A DNA stretch of 64,000 nt from Gordoniibacillus kamchatkensis (GCF_000829455.1 NZ_JXAK01000012.1:1-64000); one strand, 5' to 3'; positions 17,789 to 27,305 are shown, counted from the first letter of the stretch. Notes: a model not told the origin generated them from the letters alone. Numbers and translations are program-made.

Positions 17789-18568
17789 ATGGATTCGAAT
17801 AATAGTGCAATCAAGCTTCATTACCGCGAACGGGGACAAGGGGAGCCGCTCGTGCTGCTGCACGGATTCCCGCTCGATAGTTCGATGTGGGAAGACCAAC
17901 TGGACGGTTTGGCCGACCGGTTTCGCGTCATAGCTCCGGATCTGCGCGGGTGCGGCCAATCGGAGGCGACCGAGCGGACGAGTATGGAGGAAATGGCCGA
18001 TGACGTCGCGGCGCTGCTTGCGCGCCTCGGCATTCAACAGGCGATCGTCGCCGGCTTCTCGATGGGCGGCTATGTTCTGTTTGCGCTGCTGCGCCGCCAT
18101 CCCGAGCTTGTGCGCGGGATCATTTTGTCCAACACGAAAGCGGAGCCCGACACCGAGGAAGGGAAAGCCGGCCGCGTCAACATGGCCGAGGCGATCCGCG
18201 AGCAAGGCGCCTCCGCCGCCGAAACGGCGATGACGCCGAAGCTGCTGTCGCCCGATGCCCCGGACGAGCTGCGGCAGCGGCTGCAGCGCACGATGCTGGC
18301 GCAAAAGCCGGAAGGTCTCGCCGCTTGCGTGCTGGCGATGGCGGACCGTCCCGATTCGAGCGGGCAGCTTGCCGGCATCCGCGTCCCGACGCTCGTCATC
18401 GGCTCGGACGGCGATACGATCATCCCGTTCTCCCTCTCCGAAGCGACCGCCGCCGCCATTCCGGGCGCTGCGCTGAGCCGCATCGACGGCGCGGGGCACG
18501 CGTCGAACGTCGAGCAGCCGGAGCAGTGGAACGCCGCGGTGCGGAGCTGGGCGGAAAGGATACTCTAA
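17789..18568 (+). CDS. Alpha/beta hydrolase
   Basis: A 259-residue cytoplasmic alpha/beta-fold hydrolase of unknown substrate. The oxyanion-hole region is LLHGFPLDSSMW, the nucleophile elbow GFSMGG has Ser91, the acid is probably Asp208 or Asp206 in GSDGDTI, and the base is His236 in GAGHASN. This is the usual catalytic triad. GGAGG precedes the ATG. It is divergent from lysC and appears monocistronic. The family covers esterases, lactonases and haloperoxidase-like enzymes, so I do not assign a reaction. Confidence 0.85.
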   Translation: MDSNNSAIKLHYRERGQGEPLVLLHGFPLDSSMWEDQLDGLADRFRVIAPDLRGCGQSEATERTSMEEMADDVAALLARLGIQQAIVAGFSMGGYVLFALLRRHPELVRGIILSNTKAEPDTEEGKAGRVNMAEAIREQGASAAETAMTPKLLSPDAPDELRQRLQRTMLAQKPEGLAACVLAMADRPDSSGQLAGIRVPTLVIGSDGDTIIPFSLSEATAAAIPGAALSRIDGAGHASNVEQPEQWNAAVRSWAERIL

Positions 18569-18655
18569 AAACACGAGTGTCCCACCCCATGCTCTCACGC
18601 TGGGAACAACCGTCATTTCTAAAAAAAATATAGTACGAGAAATAGTCCACGAATG

Positions 18656-18870
18656 GCGAGATGTAAAAAGTACAGCTTATTGAAGAAAATCAACGAAAAA
18701 GTTGAAATCACATGTATTTTGTACGTCAATTTCAGGTTCAAATGCTAAAACGAAGCCATTTCGTCGAATTTGACTGCACTTTTTTGCATCTCGCACATGC
18801 TTTCTCACTGTCTTCATCACTTTGGGATGCACGTTTTGCAGCTCAAGGATACCTGCATGCAAAAAAGTGA
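18656..18870. repeat. AT-rich inverted-repeat element
   Basis: This stretch, visibly more AT-rich than its surroundings, carries nested inverted repeats. GCGAGATGTAAAAAGTACA (18656-18674) pairs with TGCACTTTTTTGCATCTCGC (18775-18794), allowing two mismatches and one gap. CACTTTTTTGCAT (18777-18789) pairs perfectly with ATGCAAAAAAGTG (18857-18869). A 61-codon minus-strand open frame (18677-18862) spans most of it but has no clear ribosome-binding site. No transposase is present. It could be a small non-autonomous mobile element or a structured intergenic repeat. Confidence 0.55.
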
Positions 18871-18905
18871 CAGTTGACGGTCAGGCTCGATCAACTTCCC
18901 AAAAT

Positions 18906-18945
18906 AAAAACTCCGCTCGATATCGGATATCGATGCGGAGTTTTT
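18906..18945 (-). terminator. Terminator of efp
   Basis: AAAAACTCCGC and GCGGAGTTTTT form an 11-base stem around a loop that is itself self-complementary (TCGATATCGGATATCGA). Reading on the minus strand it gives a T-run right after the stem, 20 bases past the efp stop. Confidence 0.85.
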
Positions 18946-18964
18946 GTGCTGCGAGCTACAGCCG

Positions 18965-19522
18965 TTACGCGCGGGAAATGTAGTTGCCTTCGTTGGTGCC
19001 GATCAGCAGCACGTCGCCTTCGTTGATGAAGAGCGGCACCTGCACGTTCAGGCCGGTTTCCAGCTTGGCGTTTTTCGTCGCGCCGGTTGCCGTGTTGCCT
19101 TTGATGCCCGGCTCGGTTTCCACGACTTTCAGCTCGACCGAGTTCGGCAGCTGGATGCCGAGAATTTCGCCTTGATACTGGGCGATTTTGATCATCATGT
19201 TTTCTTTCAGGAAGTTGATTTCCCATTCCAGCTGCTTCTTGTCAAGCGTAATCTGGTCGTACGTCTGGTTGTCCATGAACGTATATTCGTTGCCTGTGTT
19301 GTACAGGAACTGCATTTCGCGGTGCTCGATTTGCGCGCGCGATACGTTCTCGCCGGCGCGGAACGTGCGCTCGACGATGTTGCCGTTGCGCAAGTTTTTG
19401 AGCTTGGAACGGACGAAGGCGGCGCCTTTGCCCGGTTTGACGTGCTGGAAATCGATGACGGTAAACAAGTCGCCATCCACTTCGATCGTTAAGCCTGTCT
19501 TGAAATCGTTGACGGAAATCAC
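18965..19522 (-). CDS. efp: Elongation factor P
   Basis: Rescues ribosomes stalled at polyproline stretches. The 185-residue protein has the normal three-domain length. [12 protein letters not shown] places the modifiable Lys32 at the tip of domain I; in B. subtilis the equivalent lysine carries 5-aminopentanol. The C-terminal domain contains [19 protein letters not shown]. The start is GTG at 19522 with AGGAGG seven bases upstream. It follows the papA-type peptidase gene as in B. subtilis. Confidence 0.97.
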   Translation of the reverse strand: MISVNDFKTGLTIEVDGDLFTVIDFQHVKPGKGAAFVRSKLKNLRNGNIVERTFRAGENVSRAQIEHREMQFLYNTGNEYTFMDNQTYDQITLDKKQLEWEINFLKENMMIKIAQYQGEILGIQLPNSVELKVVETEPGIKGNTATGATKNAKLETGLNVQVPLFINEGDVLLIGTNEGNYISRA

Positions 19523-19540
19523 TGGAGTTCCTCCTGACGG

Positions 19541-20614
19541 TTAGTCGAGTATGATAAGTTGCTTGGTTGATTGGGTTAAGATGCGGATGCCGCTGTCCGT
19601 GAAGACGATATCGTCTTCGATGCGCACGCCGCCGAATCCGGGCAAGTAGATGCCGGGTTCGACCGTCATCGTCATACCGGGCTCGAGCACCGTTTCGTCC
19701 AGCCTGGACAGCCGCGGCGCTTCGTGAATCTCCATCCCGAGGCTGTGCCCGGTGCCGTGTCCGAAGTTGTCGCCGTAGCCGTACTTCTCAATAATATCGC
19801 GGGCCAGCGCATCGCCTTCGCGCCCGGTCATGCCGGGCTTCAGGCCGTCCAGGCAAGCGAGCTGCGCTTCAAGCACCTTGTCGTAGATGTCGCGGTGCTT
19901 TGCGGTCGGCTTGCCGAGCACGACGGTGCGCGTAATGTCGGAGCAATAACCTTTATAATACGCGCCGAAGTCGAGTTTGACAAATTCGTCCTTCTGCAGC
20001 ACCCGCTCGCTCGCTCTGCCGTGCGGCAGGGCGGACCGTTCGCCGGAAGCTACGATCGTGTCGAACGAGGTGGAAGTGCCGCCGTTTTGGCGGATAAACA
20101 TTTCGATTTCCAGCGCGATGTCCAGCTCCGTAACGCCGGGCTTCAGCTTCGTCAAAATGTAGCTGAACGTGCGGTCCGCAAGCTCAGCCGCTTCCCGCAT
20201 AATGCGCAGCTCGCCTTCGTCCTTGTACATGCGCAGCTTCTCGACGACGCCGTCCGTCGGTACGAGCGTTATGCCCGGCAGCGCTGCGACATAGTTTTGA
20301 TAGGCGCCGAAGGAGACGTGCTGCTGCTCGAAACCGAGCTTCGTTACGCCCGCCGCCTGGAGCAGCTCGAGTATCGTGGCAGCCGGCTTCGCCGCATGCT
20401 CGATAATTTCGTAGTCCGGCGCTTGCTGATGCGCTTGCGTCACATAGCGGAAGTCCGTAAGCAGCATCGCTCTTTGCTGCGTGACAAGCACGTAGCCGGA
20501 CGATCCGGCGAACCCGGTCAAATATGTCCGGTTTACGCCGCTCGCCACGAGCAGCGCGTCGATCTGCAGCTCGATTATTCGCTGGCGCAGCTTTTCCAAT
20601 CGCTGTTGATGCAT
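19541..20614 (-). CDS. papA: Xaa-Pro aminopeptidase-type M24 peptidase (YqhT)
   Basis: Metallopeptidase of family M24 that removes N-terminal residues before proline. The 357-residue protein has an N-terminal creatinase-like domain (NRTYLTGFAGSSGYV) and a pita-bread catalytic domain. Metal-binding residues are visible in KLDFGAYYKGYCSDITRT, FGHGTGHSLGMEIHE and MTVEPGIYLPGFGGVRIEDD. I chose the ATG at 20614; the frame extends upstream into aroQ. The upstream ribosome-binding sequence is poor (GGGTGAT). It lies between aroQ and efp, as in B. subtilis. Confidence 0.93.
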   Translation of the reverse strand: MHQQRLEKLRQRIIELQIDALLVASGVNRTYLTGFAGSSGYVLVTQQRAMLLTDFRYVTQAHQQAPDYEIIEHAAKPAATILELLQAAGVTKLGFEQQHVSFGAYQNYVAALPGITLVPTDGVVEKLRMYKDEGELRIMREAAELADRTFSYILTKLKPGVTELDIALEIEMFIRQNGGTSTSFDTIVASGERSALPHGRASERVLQKDEFVKLDFGAYYKGYCSDITRTVVLGKPTAKHRDIYDKVLEAQLACLDGLKPGMTGREGDALARDIIEKYGYGDNFGHGTGHSLGMEIHEAPRLSRLDETVLEPGMTMTVEPGIYLPGFGGVRIEDDIVFTDSGIRILTQSTKQLIILD

Positions 20615-20621
20615 CGTGATA

Positions 20622-21068
20622 TCACCCGTTCTTTTCGGTGAAATGGCGGTGCAGCGCCCGCAGGCCGAGCTCATAGCCGAACCCGCCGAATCCGGCGATC
20701 TGGCCGACGACGACGGGCGCCGTCACCGAGTGATGGCGAAACTCTTCACGCTTATGAATGTTCGATAAATGCACTTCCACCGCAGGCAGCTGTACAGCTG
20801 CGAGCGCATCGCGGATCGCATACGAATAATGGGTGAACGCGCCCGGATTGATAACGATGCCGTGCGCCGTTCCGTACGCCTGATGGATGCGGTCGATCAG
20901 AGCGCCCTCGTGGTTCGACTGGAAAAACTCCAGTTCAAGGCCAAGCTCCGCAGCAAGCGCCAACAGGCGCTGCTCGATCGTGCGCAGCGAGTCGCTCCCA
21001 TAGACGCCGGGCTCGCGAATGCCGAGCATATTCAAGTTCGGGCCGTTCAATACGAGCACCTTGTTCAC
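20622..21068 (-). CDS. aroQ: 3-dehydroquinate dehydratase, type II
   Basis: Dehydrates 3-dehydroquinate to 3-dehydroshikimate in the shikimate pathway. The 148-residue protein has [18 protein letters not shown] with catalytic Tyr23, [17 protein letters not shown], and [18 protein letters not shown]. The start is GTG at 21068 with AGGGGG upstream, and gives normal length. It is eight bases upstream of papA. Confidence 0.96.
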   Translation of the reverse strand: MNKVLVLNGPNLNMLGIREPGVYGSDSLRTIEQRLLALAAELGLELEFFQSNHEGALIDRIHQAYGTAHGIVINPGAFTHYSYAIRDALAAVQLPAVEVHLSNIHKREEFRHHSVTAPVVVGQIAGFGGFGYELGLRALHRHFTEKNG

Positions 21069-21184
21069 CGGATTTCCCCCTACCCGTGCGCTACCCGCGC
21101 TTTTACCGAAGCCCATTTTACCATAAGTTGCTTCCCTGTGTATAGCCCGCTCCGCTCGCCTTTCTCAAAGAGCCGCCCCCTCCG

Positions 21185-21714
21185 TCACTTGAGGACTTTA
21201 CCCAACAACCCGTCCGGATCCTGATCTCTCTTCTCTTCTTTCGTAAACTCGACGGCAATCGAATATCCGATAAAAAGTCCCCACAACACGAACAAGCACA
21301 AATCGGTGATAAGCGTGGTCCAGCCGAGCTTCTGCACCGGAGGCAGCATTCCGGCCACTGGCCCGAACAGCAGGTAAAGAAAAACCCACCACAGCACCCC
21401 GTACAGCAACCCCGGCCACGGCCCCTTCACTTTGCGCAGTATCGCTGCGTACAATATGCCAGCGGCGGCCGAAAACAGCGTAAAAAACATCCAGCCGACA
21501 ACGCCGCCCCACACCGTTGTCAAAAAATCGTGCTTGAAAAAATATTCGACCAAAAACCGGGCACCACATCGGTCAACCTGAAATAATACTCGAAGATGCG
21601 GACCGCCCCCCAAATGATCCCGGCAAACAACCCGATGTATGCCCCGAACCGCAGCGGGTTCGTCGGCTCTGCGCCTTCCTCTGCGCTGCGGTGTTTCACG
21701 AATGTATCGACCAT
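21185..21714 (-). CDS. yqhR: YqhR-family membrane protein, one-base frameshift
   Basis: A four-helix membrane protein like B. subtilis YqhR, which also lies between yqhQ and aroQ. The N-terminal part (start at 21714, NPLRFGAYIGLFAGIIWGAVRIFEYY) reads to VVPGF. The rest (VEYFFKHDFLTTVWGGVVGW to the end at 21185) is in another frame. Adding one T in the homopolymer at plus 21552-21556 fuses them into a 176-residue protein with the expected FLVEYFFKH sequence. Its function is unknown. It is transcribed divergently from yqhQ. Confidence 0.8.
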
Positions 21715-21925
21715 AATTCGATTTCCGCTCCTTGCCTACGAATAATTTGCAGCCACGGTCCGCCGCAGCGGCAAAAGATCGGCGGCGATGGCAGCGATTA
21801 GTATGCGCAGGATGCCATTCCCGTAACCGCGGCGGTAGCAATCGGGGCCGGAATTCGCTACAATAGAAGCATCCTGAAGCATTCATTCCGCTCATTCCAT
21901 CATACGACCAGAAGAGGTGTCCACC

Positions 21926-22847
21926 TTGTCTCAACCTACAGCTGTATACGGCGGCCAAGCCGTCATTGAAGGCGTCATGTTCGCCGGCCGCAGCGTTCAT
22001 GTGACGGCCGTTCGCCGCAAAGACCAATCGATCGAGTTTCTGGAAGTGCCGAAGCAGGAAGCGGGCTGGGTAAAGTCGCTCAAAAAAATCCCGTTCGTGA
22101 CGCGGCATCGTAGGCATTATCGAAGCGAGCGCCAAAGGCGCCCAGCATCTCAACTTTTCCGCAGAGAAATACGCCGAAGGGGAAAACGACGGCGAAGCGA
22201 GCGAGGCGAAAACCGGCTTCAGCCTGTCGATGCTGCTCGGCGTCGCCTTCGTCGGCGTCCTGTCGTTCCTGTTCGGCAAGTTCGTCTTCACCCTGGTGCC
22301 GGTCTTTATCGAGCAGGTGCTGTTTTCCCACTTGTTCCAGAGCCGTGTCGGGCATACGCTGCTGGAAGGGCTTATCAAAATCATTTTGCTTATCGGCTAC
22401 ATTTACGCAATCTCGCTGACGCCTATGATCAAGCGGCTGTTTCAATACCACGGCGCCGAGCATAAAGTGATTTCCGCCTACGAAGCCGGCGTCGAGCTGA
22501 CCGTCGAGAACGTGCAAAAATTCAGCACGCTCCACTACCGGTGCGGCTCCAGCTTCATCGTTTTCACCGTCATCGTCGGCGTCGTCATCTACTCGTTTTT
22601 CCCGTACGACTCGCTTCTCCAGCGCATCGTGCAGCGGCTCGTGCTGCTGCCGGTCGTCATCGGCGTCTCGTACGAAGTGCTGCGCTTTACGAATTCGCTG
22701 CGCGAAGTACCAGTGCTGCGCTTTCTCGGATATCCCGGGCTATGGCTGCAAAAGCTGACAACGAAGGAACCCGACAATTCGCAAGTGGAAGTATCGATCG
22801 CTTCGTTCAACCGGATGCGGGAAGCCGACGGCCTCAAAGCGAAATAA
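21926..22847 (+). CDS. yqhQ: DUF1385 membrane protein YqhQ, one-base frameshift
   Basis: A conserved membrane protein of unknown function. It opens with TAVYGGQAVIEGVMFAGR, the DUF1385 signature. At about 22098-22101 one extra base breaks the frame after KKIPFV; removing it restores RGIVGIIEASAKGAQHL and joins the 3' part. That part contains YHGAEHKVISAYEAG, a conserved motif, and about four membrane helices. The corrected product has 306 residues, near the B. subtilis length. I prefer the TTG at 21926 with GAGGTG six bases upstream over the GTG at 21917. Confidence 0.87.
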
Positions 22848-22873
22848 GGAGTCGAAAGGAAGGAGGCAGAGCC

Positions 22874-23128
22874 ATGAGAAACCGGTTTTCCGTCGGATCC
22901 TATATCGTGTTTGCGCTCATCGCGATCGGGCTGCTCGTTAACTTTACTTACTTCTTTATCCCGATCGTTGTGCTCGGCACCATTTTCCTGCTGTACAAAT
23001 ATCCGCCTTCCTCCTGGCGCAAAGTGACAATGTACCGCAAGGACGACCGCAAGCGGCGCAACTCGCGGTTTCGCGTCATCAACGGATCGAAGCGGGACGG
23101 CTACGACGAGCCGCCGCGCTACCACTGA
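22874..23128 (+). CDS. Small membrane protein of unknown function
   Basis: An 84-residue product with two closely spaced membrane segments (about 8-26 and 28-45, VFALIAIGLLVNFTYFF and IPIVVLGTIFLLYKY). It ends in a strongly basic tail (YRKDDRKRRNSRFRVINGSKRDGYDE). GGAAGGAGGC precedes the ATG. It lies 26 bases after yqhQ on the same strand and ends before a strong terminator, so it is probably the second gene of a yqhQ operon. I do not recognise the family. Confidence 0.7.
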   Translation: MRNRFSVGSYIVFALIAIGLLVNFTYFFIPIVVLGTIFLLYKYPPSSWRKVTMYRKDDRKRRNSRFRVINGSKRDGYDEPPRYH

Positions 23129-23188
23129 GCGCCGCTAGGATAAACGCCTTACGCCGTCCATAAGGACGAGCGCGTTTCTGACAACGTG

Positions 23189-23236
23189 AAAAATCGCTCC
23201 GCAGCCGCCGTCACGGCGTTGCGGAGCGATTTTTTT
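23189..23236. terminator. Bidirectional terminator
   Basis: A 14-base stem (AAAATCGCTCCGCA / TGCGGAGCGATTTT) with a shorter inner hairpin is followed by seven Ts on the plus strand and preceded by As. It lies between convergent genes, the small membrane protein and the minus-strand gene at 23250. Confidence 0.88.
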
Positions 23237-23249
23237 GCGAAGCCCGACA

Positions 23250-23534
23250 TTATCCGGCGACTTTCCCGCCGGCCTCGCCAACGATTCTGTCCGCGAAGCT
23301 TTTGATCGTCGCGCAGCCGAGAAGCATCGGCTTCGATACGCAAGTAAGCATCAGCGTTCCGCTCCGAGCATCCCAGCCGTACCGAAATCCGACCTGCATG
23401 CCCGCCACCCTGATGGCGAAGCTGCCCGAAGGCGCTCCCGGAATCGCGAACCCTTGCCGCCGCCCAACCGCCTGGAGCGTCTGGAAGACGCCCTGCGTCA
23501 CGTTGCGATACGTCCATGTGCTGCATGCCTCCAT
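23250..23534 (-). CDS. Hypothetical protein
   Basis: A 94-residue product beginning MEACSTWTYRNVTQGVFQTLQ and ending FADRIVGEAGGKVAG. It is soluble and weakly basic, with the central stretch MQVGFRYGWDARSGTLMLTC. I chose the ATG at 23534, with GAGGGGA upstream; the frame extends 36 codons further. Downstream is a strong terminator, which supports a real gene. No family is recognised. The general shape (one small alpha/beta domain) does not allow a functional guess. Confidence 0.5.
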   Translation of the reverse strand: MEACSTWTYRNVTQGVFQTLQAVGRRQGFAIPGAPSGSFAIRVAGMQVGFRYGWDARSGTLMLTCVSKPMLLGCATIKSFADRIVGEAGGKVAG

Positions 23535-23840
23535 CTTTACCAGTCCCCTCGTCTCGACCTTCACTACAATTGTATGAGGGGCTGCTTGACCATGGTGACA
23601 ACGAATCGGACGCTTCGATTTCGCGCTAAGCATATGGAACAAATCGCCGATACACCCCGCCGGAGCAGGCTGATTTGCACCCGTCCGATGTCGCGCGTGA
23701 GCCGGATCGTGCTCTTGTAGTGCTTTACAAGAGGCGGCAATGGAGGGCGTTTCCGCTGTTCCCGTCTACAGACACACGTATTCCGTGCTGCTTAAGCGTC
23801 CGCCTGACGGCGTGCAGGTCTTCCGTCAACCTATTCAGCA
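23535..23840. other. Intergenic stretch without recognisable gene
   Basis: About 300 bases between two minus-strand genes. Short plus-strand open frames exist but lack ribosome-binding sites and family features. I saw no hairpin terminator for spoVIF and no promoter I would assert. Confidence 0.4.
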
Positions 23841-24131
23841 TCAGCGGCGGAACATGGTGTACAGTTTAAGCAAATGCAGCGTATTGTTCGGGTCGATTTG
23901 CTGGCTGACGATGAAATTCGTCATCAGTTCCACCTGGTCGGGAGGTATCGGTTCGCCGAGCGTATGCGACACGCGGCCGATCAGCCTGCGCACCGTCGTT
24001 TTGTTTTGCAAGTCCTCCCGCGTCACTCCTTCCGCCAGCCGTTTGACGCGTTCCCGCGCCGGACGCTGCTTTGCCTTCTTTTTCAGCCGCTCGACCAGGC
24101 GCCGATCGATGCCATATTGCTCGTAATTCAT
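23841..24131 (-). CDS. Stage VI sporulation protein F-like
   Basis: A 96-residue protein, MNYEQYGIDRRLVERLKKKAK at the start, then VKRLAEGVTREDLQNKTTVRRLIGRVSHTLGEPIPPDQVELMTNFIVS. The later part, with a pair of short helices around VRRLIGRVS and a proline-rich turn, fits the SpoVIF family. In B. subtilis SpoVIF controls late GerE-dependent coat assembly. GGAGGTG precedes the ATG at 24131. The N-terminal basic region differs from B. subtilis, so the assignment rests on the C-terminal half and size. Confidence 0.7.
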   Translation of the reverse strand: MNYEQYGIDRRLVERLKKKAKQRPARERVKRLAEGVTREDLQNKTTVRRLIGRVSHTLGEPIPPDQVELMTNFIVSQQIDPNNTLHLLKLYTMFRR

Positions 24132-24275
24132 CGTCACCACCTCCGCTCTTTCTATCGTATGAGCGGAGTGACGACGAATTGCCCGCTGCACGGCAAAAAA
24201 GCGCTTGACCCATGCACGGGTAAGCGCTTGTGGACAAGCGTGCGCGAAGCGAAGCTCTGCGATCCTCTTCAGGCT

Positions 24276-24440
24276 CCCCGAGAGAGTAGGGCTGCGCTGC
24301 GGACCTAAAAATGTGGGTCTCCGGCTTCCTTGAACTCGTGTTCCTATGAATTAGAACCTGAAGTGGGAACACGAGTTCAAAAGCGCACGCTCCGCTCCAA
24401 GGCCCGCATTCCCATCCTCCGCTACGCCTTTCTCGGGCGG
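24276..24440. repeat. Dispersed palindromic intergenic element, copy A
   Basis: A 165-bp element bounded by CCCGAGAGAG at the left and CTTTCTCGGG at the right, an imperfect terminal inverted repeat. Inside is a perfect 15-base inverted repeat, TTGAACTCGTGTTCC (24330-24344) and GGAACACGAGTTCAA (24366-24380), with a 21-base loop. Its right end nearly touches the stop codon of the copper lipoprotein gene at 24446. Copies B, C and D at 31.3, 37.1 and 53.8 kb share the architecture. The remaining bases of the gap up to spoVIF (24132-24275) show nothing else. Confidence 0.8.
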
Positions 24441-24445
24441 CCTGT

Positions 24446-25156
24446 TTATTTGACAATAATTTTGCCCTTCATGAACGATTTGTGCGGCTCGCAGTAGTAG
24501 TCGTATTCGCCGGGGGCCAGCAGCGTTATGCTGGCCGTCTCGTTCTCGCCGAGCAGCGGCGTTTGGAACGAACCGTCCGTCGCGACCGCGTTATGCTTCA
24601 CGTTGTCGAGATTTTTGAACGTGACGGTGGAGCCTGCCTCGACGGTCAGCTCGGCGGGACCGAATTTGAACTCCGAAATTTCGATCGTATAGGCGTGCTT
24701 CGCTTCTCCCCCGGATGTAAGCGATACGGTGCGAGTGGCATCGTCGTAGCCGACCTGAATGCCGAAATTTTCCGATAAGAAGCGAACGGGCACGAACGTA
24801 CTGCTGTCGATCAGCTGTGCCGGCGCAGCCATCGCCGTCGTCTTCCCGTTGACGGTAGCCGATAGCGAGCCGATCTTCAGCTTGATGGTGCTGTCATCCT
24901 TTTTCACGGTGACGGTTTCGGTATCTCCGTCCCAGCCCACCTCGGCTCCGATCGTTTCCGCGAACGCCCGGTACGGCACAAACAAGCTGTTATCGATCAA
25001 ATACGCTTGATCGTAGCTGAGCGGAGAGCCGTTCAGCTTGATTTTCATGTCGGATTTGACGATCGTCTCGGCGGACGCAGCGCCGCAAGCAGCAAGCGCC
25101 CCCATCCAGACGGCGAGGGCAGCGCCGGCGATGCGCCCGATCGATTTGCGAATCAT
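24446..25156 (-). CDS. Stalk-domain / cupredoxin fusion, probable copper lipoprotein
   Basis: A 236-residue exported protein. The N-terminus is a signal peptide with a good lipobox (LAAC, Cys24), so it is probably a lipoprotein. Two stalk (copper-amine-oxidase N-terminal) units occupy about 38-147 (LFVPYRAFAETIGAEVGWD and TFVPVRFLSENFGIQVGYD). Residues 155-236 form a plastocyanin/azurin-like cupredoxin domain. The four type-1 copper ligands are visible: His188 (VKHNA), Cys222, His225 and Met229 (YYCEPHKSFM). It may carry electrons or bind copper at the cell surface. A strong AAGGAGGAGAG precedes the ATG. Repeat copy A follows the stop. Confidence 0.85.
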   Translation of the reverse strand: MIRKSIGRIAGAALAVWMGALAACGAASAETIVKSDMKIKLNGSPLSYDQAYLIDNSLFVPYRAFAETIGAEVGWDGDTETVTVKKDDSTIKLKIGSLSATVNGKTTAMAAPAQLIDSSTFVPVRFLSENFGIQVGYDDATRTVSLTSGGEAKHAYTIEISEFKFGPAELTVEAGSTVTFKNLDNVKHNAVATDGSFQTPLLGENETASITLLAPGEYDYYCEPHKSFMKGKIIVK

Positions 25157-25252
25157 ACTCTCTCCTCCTTAACAGTTCTCATCCAACATAACGGAGGAAA
25201 GCTGCGAACGGTTCGATTCGCTTCGATCGAGGCATGGGATTGTTCATGCGCT

Positions 25253-27305
25253 TTAGTCGAGCGGATCCCCTGCGAGCACTTGTTCCCGCTCCAGCATCGC
25301 CCGAAGCGGCACGTATTCGGCGGCCGTCCAGAAGTGTGCGTTCGCCACGAGCGCTGCCGCGTCGTCGCGTGCCTGCTCCAGCGTCTCGAAATCGTGCGTC
25401 AGGTCGGCGACGCGGAATTCCGGCATGCCGCTTTGTTTCGTCCCGAAAAAATCGCCGGGCCCGCGCAGCTCGAGATCGCGCCTGGCGATTTCGAAGCCGT
25501 CGTTTGTCTCCGTCATCGCCTTCATCCGCTCTTTCCCGACATCGTTCTTCGGATCGGCGATCAGTACGCAATACGATTGATGCTCGCCGCGTCCGACGCG
25601 GCCGCGCAGCTGGTGCAGCTGCGACAGCCCGAACCGGTCGGCGTCGTAGACGACCATGAGCGTCGCATTCGGCACGTCGACCCCGACTTCGATGACCGTC
25701 GTCGAGACGAGCACGTGCAGCTCGCCTTCTTTGAACGCGCGCATGACGGCGTCTTTCTCGGCGGCACTCATTCTGCCGTGCAGAAGTCCTACCTTTAGCG
25801 AAGCAAAATGGTGCTGAAGCTGCGCGTGCACATCGATCGCATTTTGCACGTCGAGCTTCTCCGACTCTTCGATCAGCGGGCAAATGACGTACGACTGCCG
25901 CCCCGCCTCCGCTTCGCGGGCGATGAAGCCAAGCACCCGCTCCAGCATAGAATGGCGCACCCAATACGTCTGGATCGGCTTGCGGCCTTTGGGCAGCTCG
26001 CGCAGCGTCGAGACGTCCATGTCGCCGAAAGCGGTTATCGCCAGCGTGCGCGGAATCGGGGTCGCCGTCATCGTCAGCACGTCGGGGTTCATCCCTTTGC
26101 GCCGCAAAATGCTGCGCTGCTGCACGCCGAACCGGTGCTGCTCGTCGGTGACGACCAGGCCCAGCCGGCGAAAAAAGACGTCTTCCTGAATGAGCGCATG
26201 CGTGCCGACAACGATGTCGACGAGGCCCATCTGCAGCGAGGCGATCGTCATCGCGCCGCTGCCTATCCGTGAGCGAGCCGGTAAGCAGTGCCGTCGTCAC
26301 GCCATAGCGCTCGAACAGCCGGTCAAGCGACCGCTTGTGCTGTTCGGCCAAAATTTCCGTCGGCACCATGAGCGCACCCTGGTTGCCTGACGTCACCGTA
26401 GCGTAAAGAGCCGTGGCGGCAACGACCGTCTTGCCGGCGCCGACATCGCCTTGCAGCAGCCGGTTCATGGCGAACGGCTGCTCCAGGTCGTGCAATATTT
26501 CCGATACGACCTGTTTCTGCGATTCCGTCAAGGCAAACGGCAAGCCGCGCACGAACTCGCGCACTTTCGGCCGGTCGACGCTTTGCGCCAGGCCGTCCGC
26601 GCGCGACCGGTTCACGGCGCGGAACGCTTGCAGCTTCAGCTGAAACAGGAACAGCTCCTCGTACACGATGCGCCGCCGCGCCCGTTCGCCGGCTTCCGTG
26701 CCGTCAGGGTGGTGGATCGCCATAATCGCTTCGCGGCGCGGCATCAAGTCGTATTTGCGCAGCAGCGTGGACGGGAGCACCTCGCGCACGAGCGCCCCGA
26801 ACTGGGTGAGCGCCTGTCCTACCGCTTTGCGCATCCACTTTTGCGTAATCGCCCCGCCGACCGAATAGACGGGCTGCAGCGTGCCTGCATTGGCGTTTCT
26901 TTTGCCCGGAAATTCCGTCTCCGACACCGTAAGCTGCAGCCGCTTCTGATCCCATTTGCCAGTCAGCACGAGCTCCTGCCCGGAAGCCAGCTTGTCTTTG
27001 AGAAAGCGCTGGTTGAACCAAACGGCCGTGATGAAAAAGCGATCCACGACCACTTTGCACACCATTCTCGATTTCGAACGGCCGTACATTTGGAGGGCGG
27101 GATCGCTGGCCAGCGTGCCTTGAACCGTTATTTTGTCGCCATCCTTCACTTGCGTCAAATCGCGGATGGAGTAATCCTCGTACCGGAACGGATAATATTC
27201 AATCAGGTCGCCCGCCGAGCGGATGCCGAAGGCGGCAAGCTCTTCCGCCTTCTGCGCCCCTACGCCGCGCACTTCGCTGACCGGAATGTCGTGCAAATCT
27301 CTCAT
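25253..27305 (-). CDS. recG: ATP-dependent DNA helicase RecG, one-base frameshift
   Basis: Branch-migration helicase for stalled replication forks and Holliday junctions. It has an N-terminal wedge/OB domain ([22 protein letters not shown]), Walker [19 protein letters not shown] and [14 protein letters not shown]. The frame breaks after [12 protein letters not shown] at plus about 26243-26255. The 3' part continues [46 protein letters not shown] and the motif-VI region [21 protein letters not shown]. Removing one base gives 683 residues, nearly identical in length to B. subtilis RecG. I chose the ATG at 27305 with GGAGG upstream. Confidence 0.93.

Noticed and set aside
18677-18862. A 61-codon open frame in the AT-rich island
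   Set aside because: No ribosome-binding site, and the sequence is dominated by inverted repeats; I report it as a repeat, not a gene.
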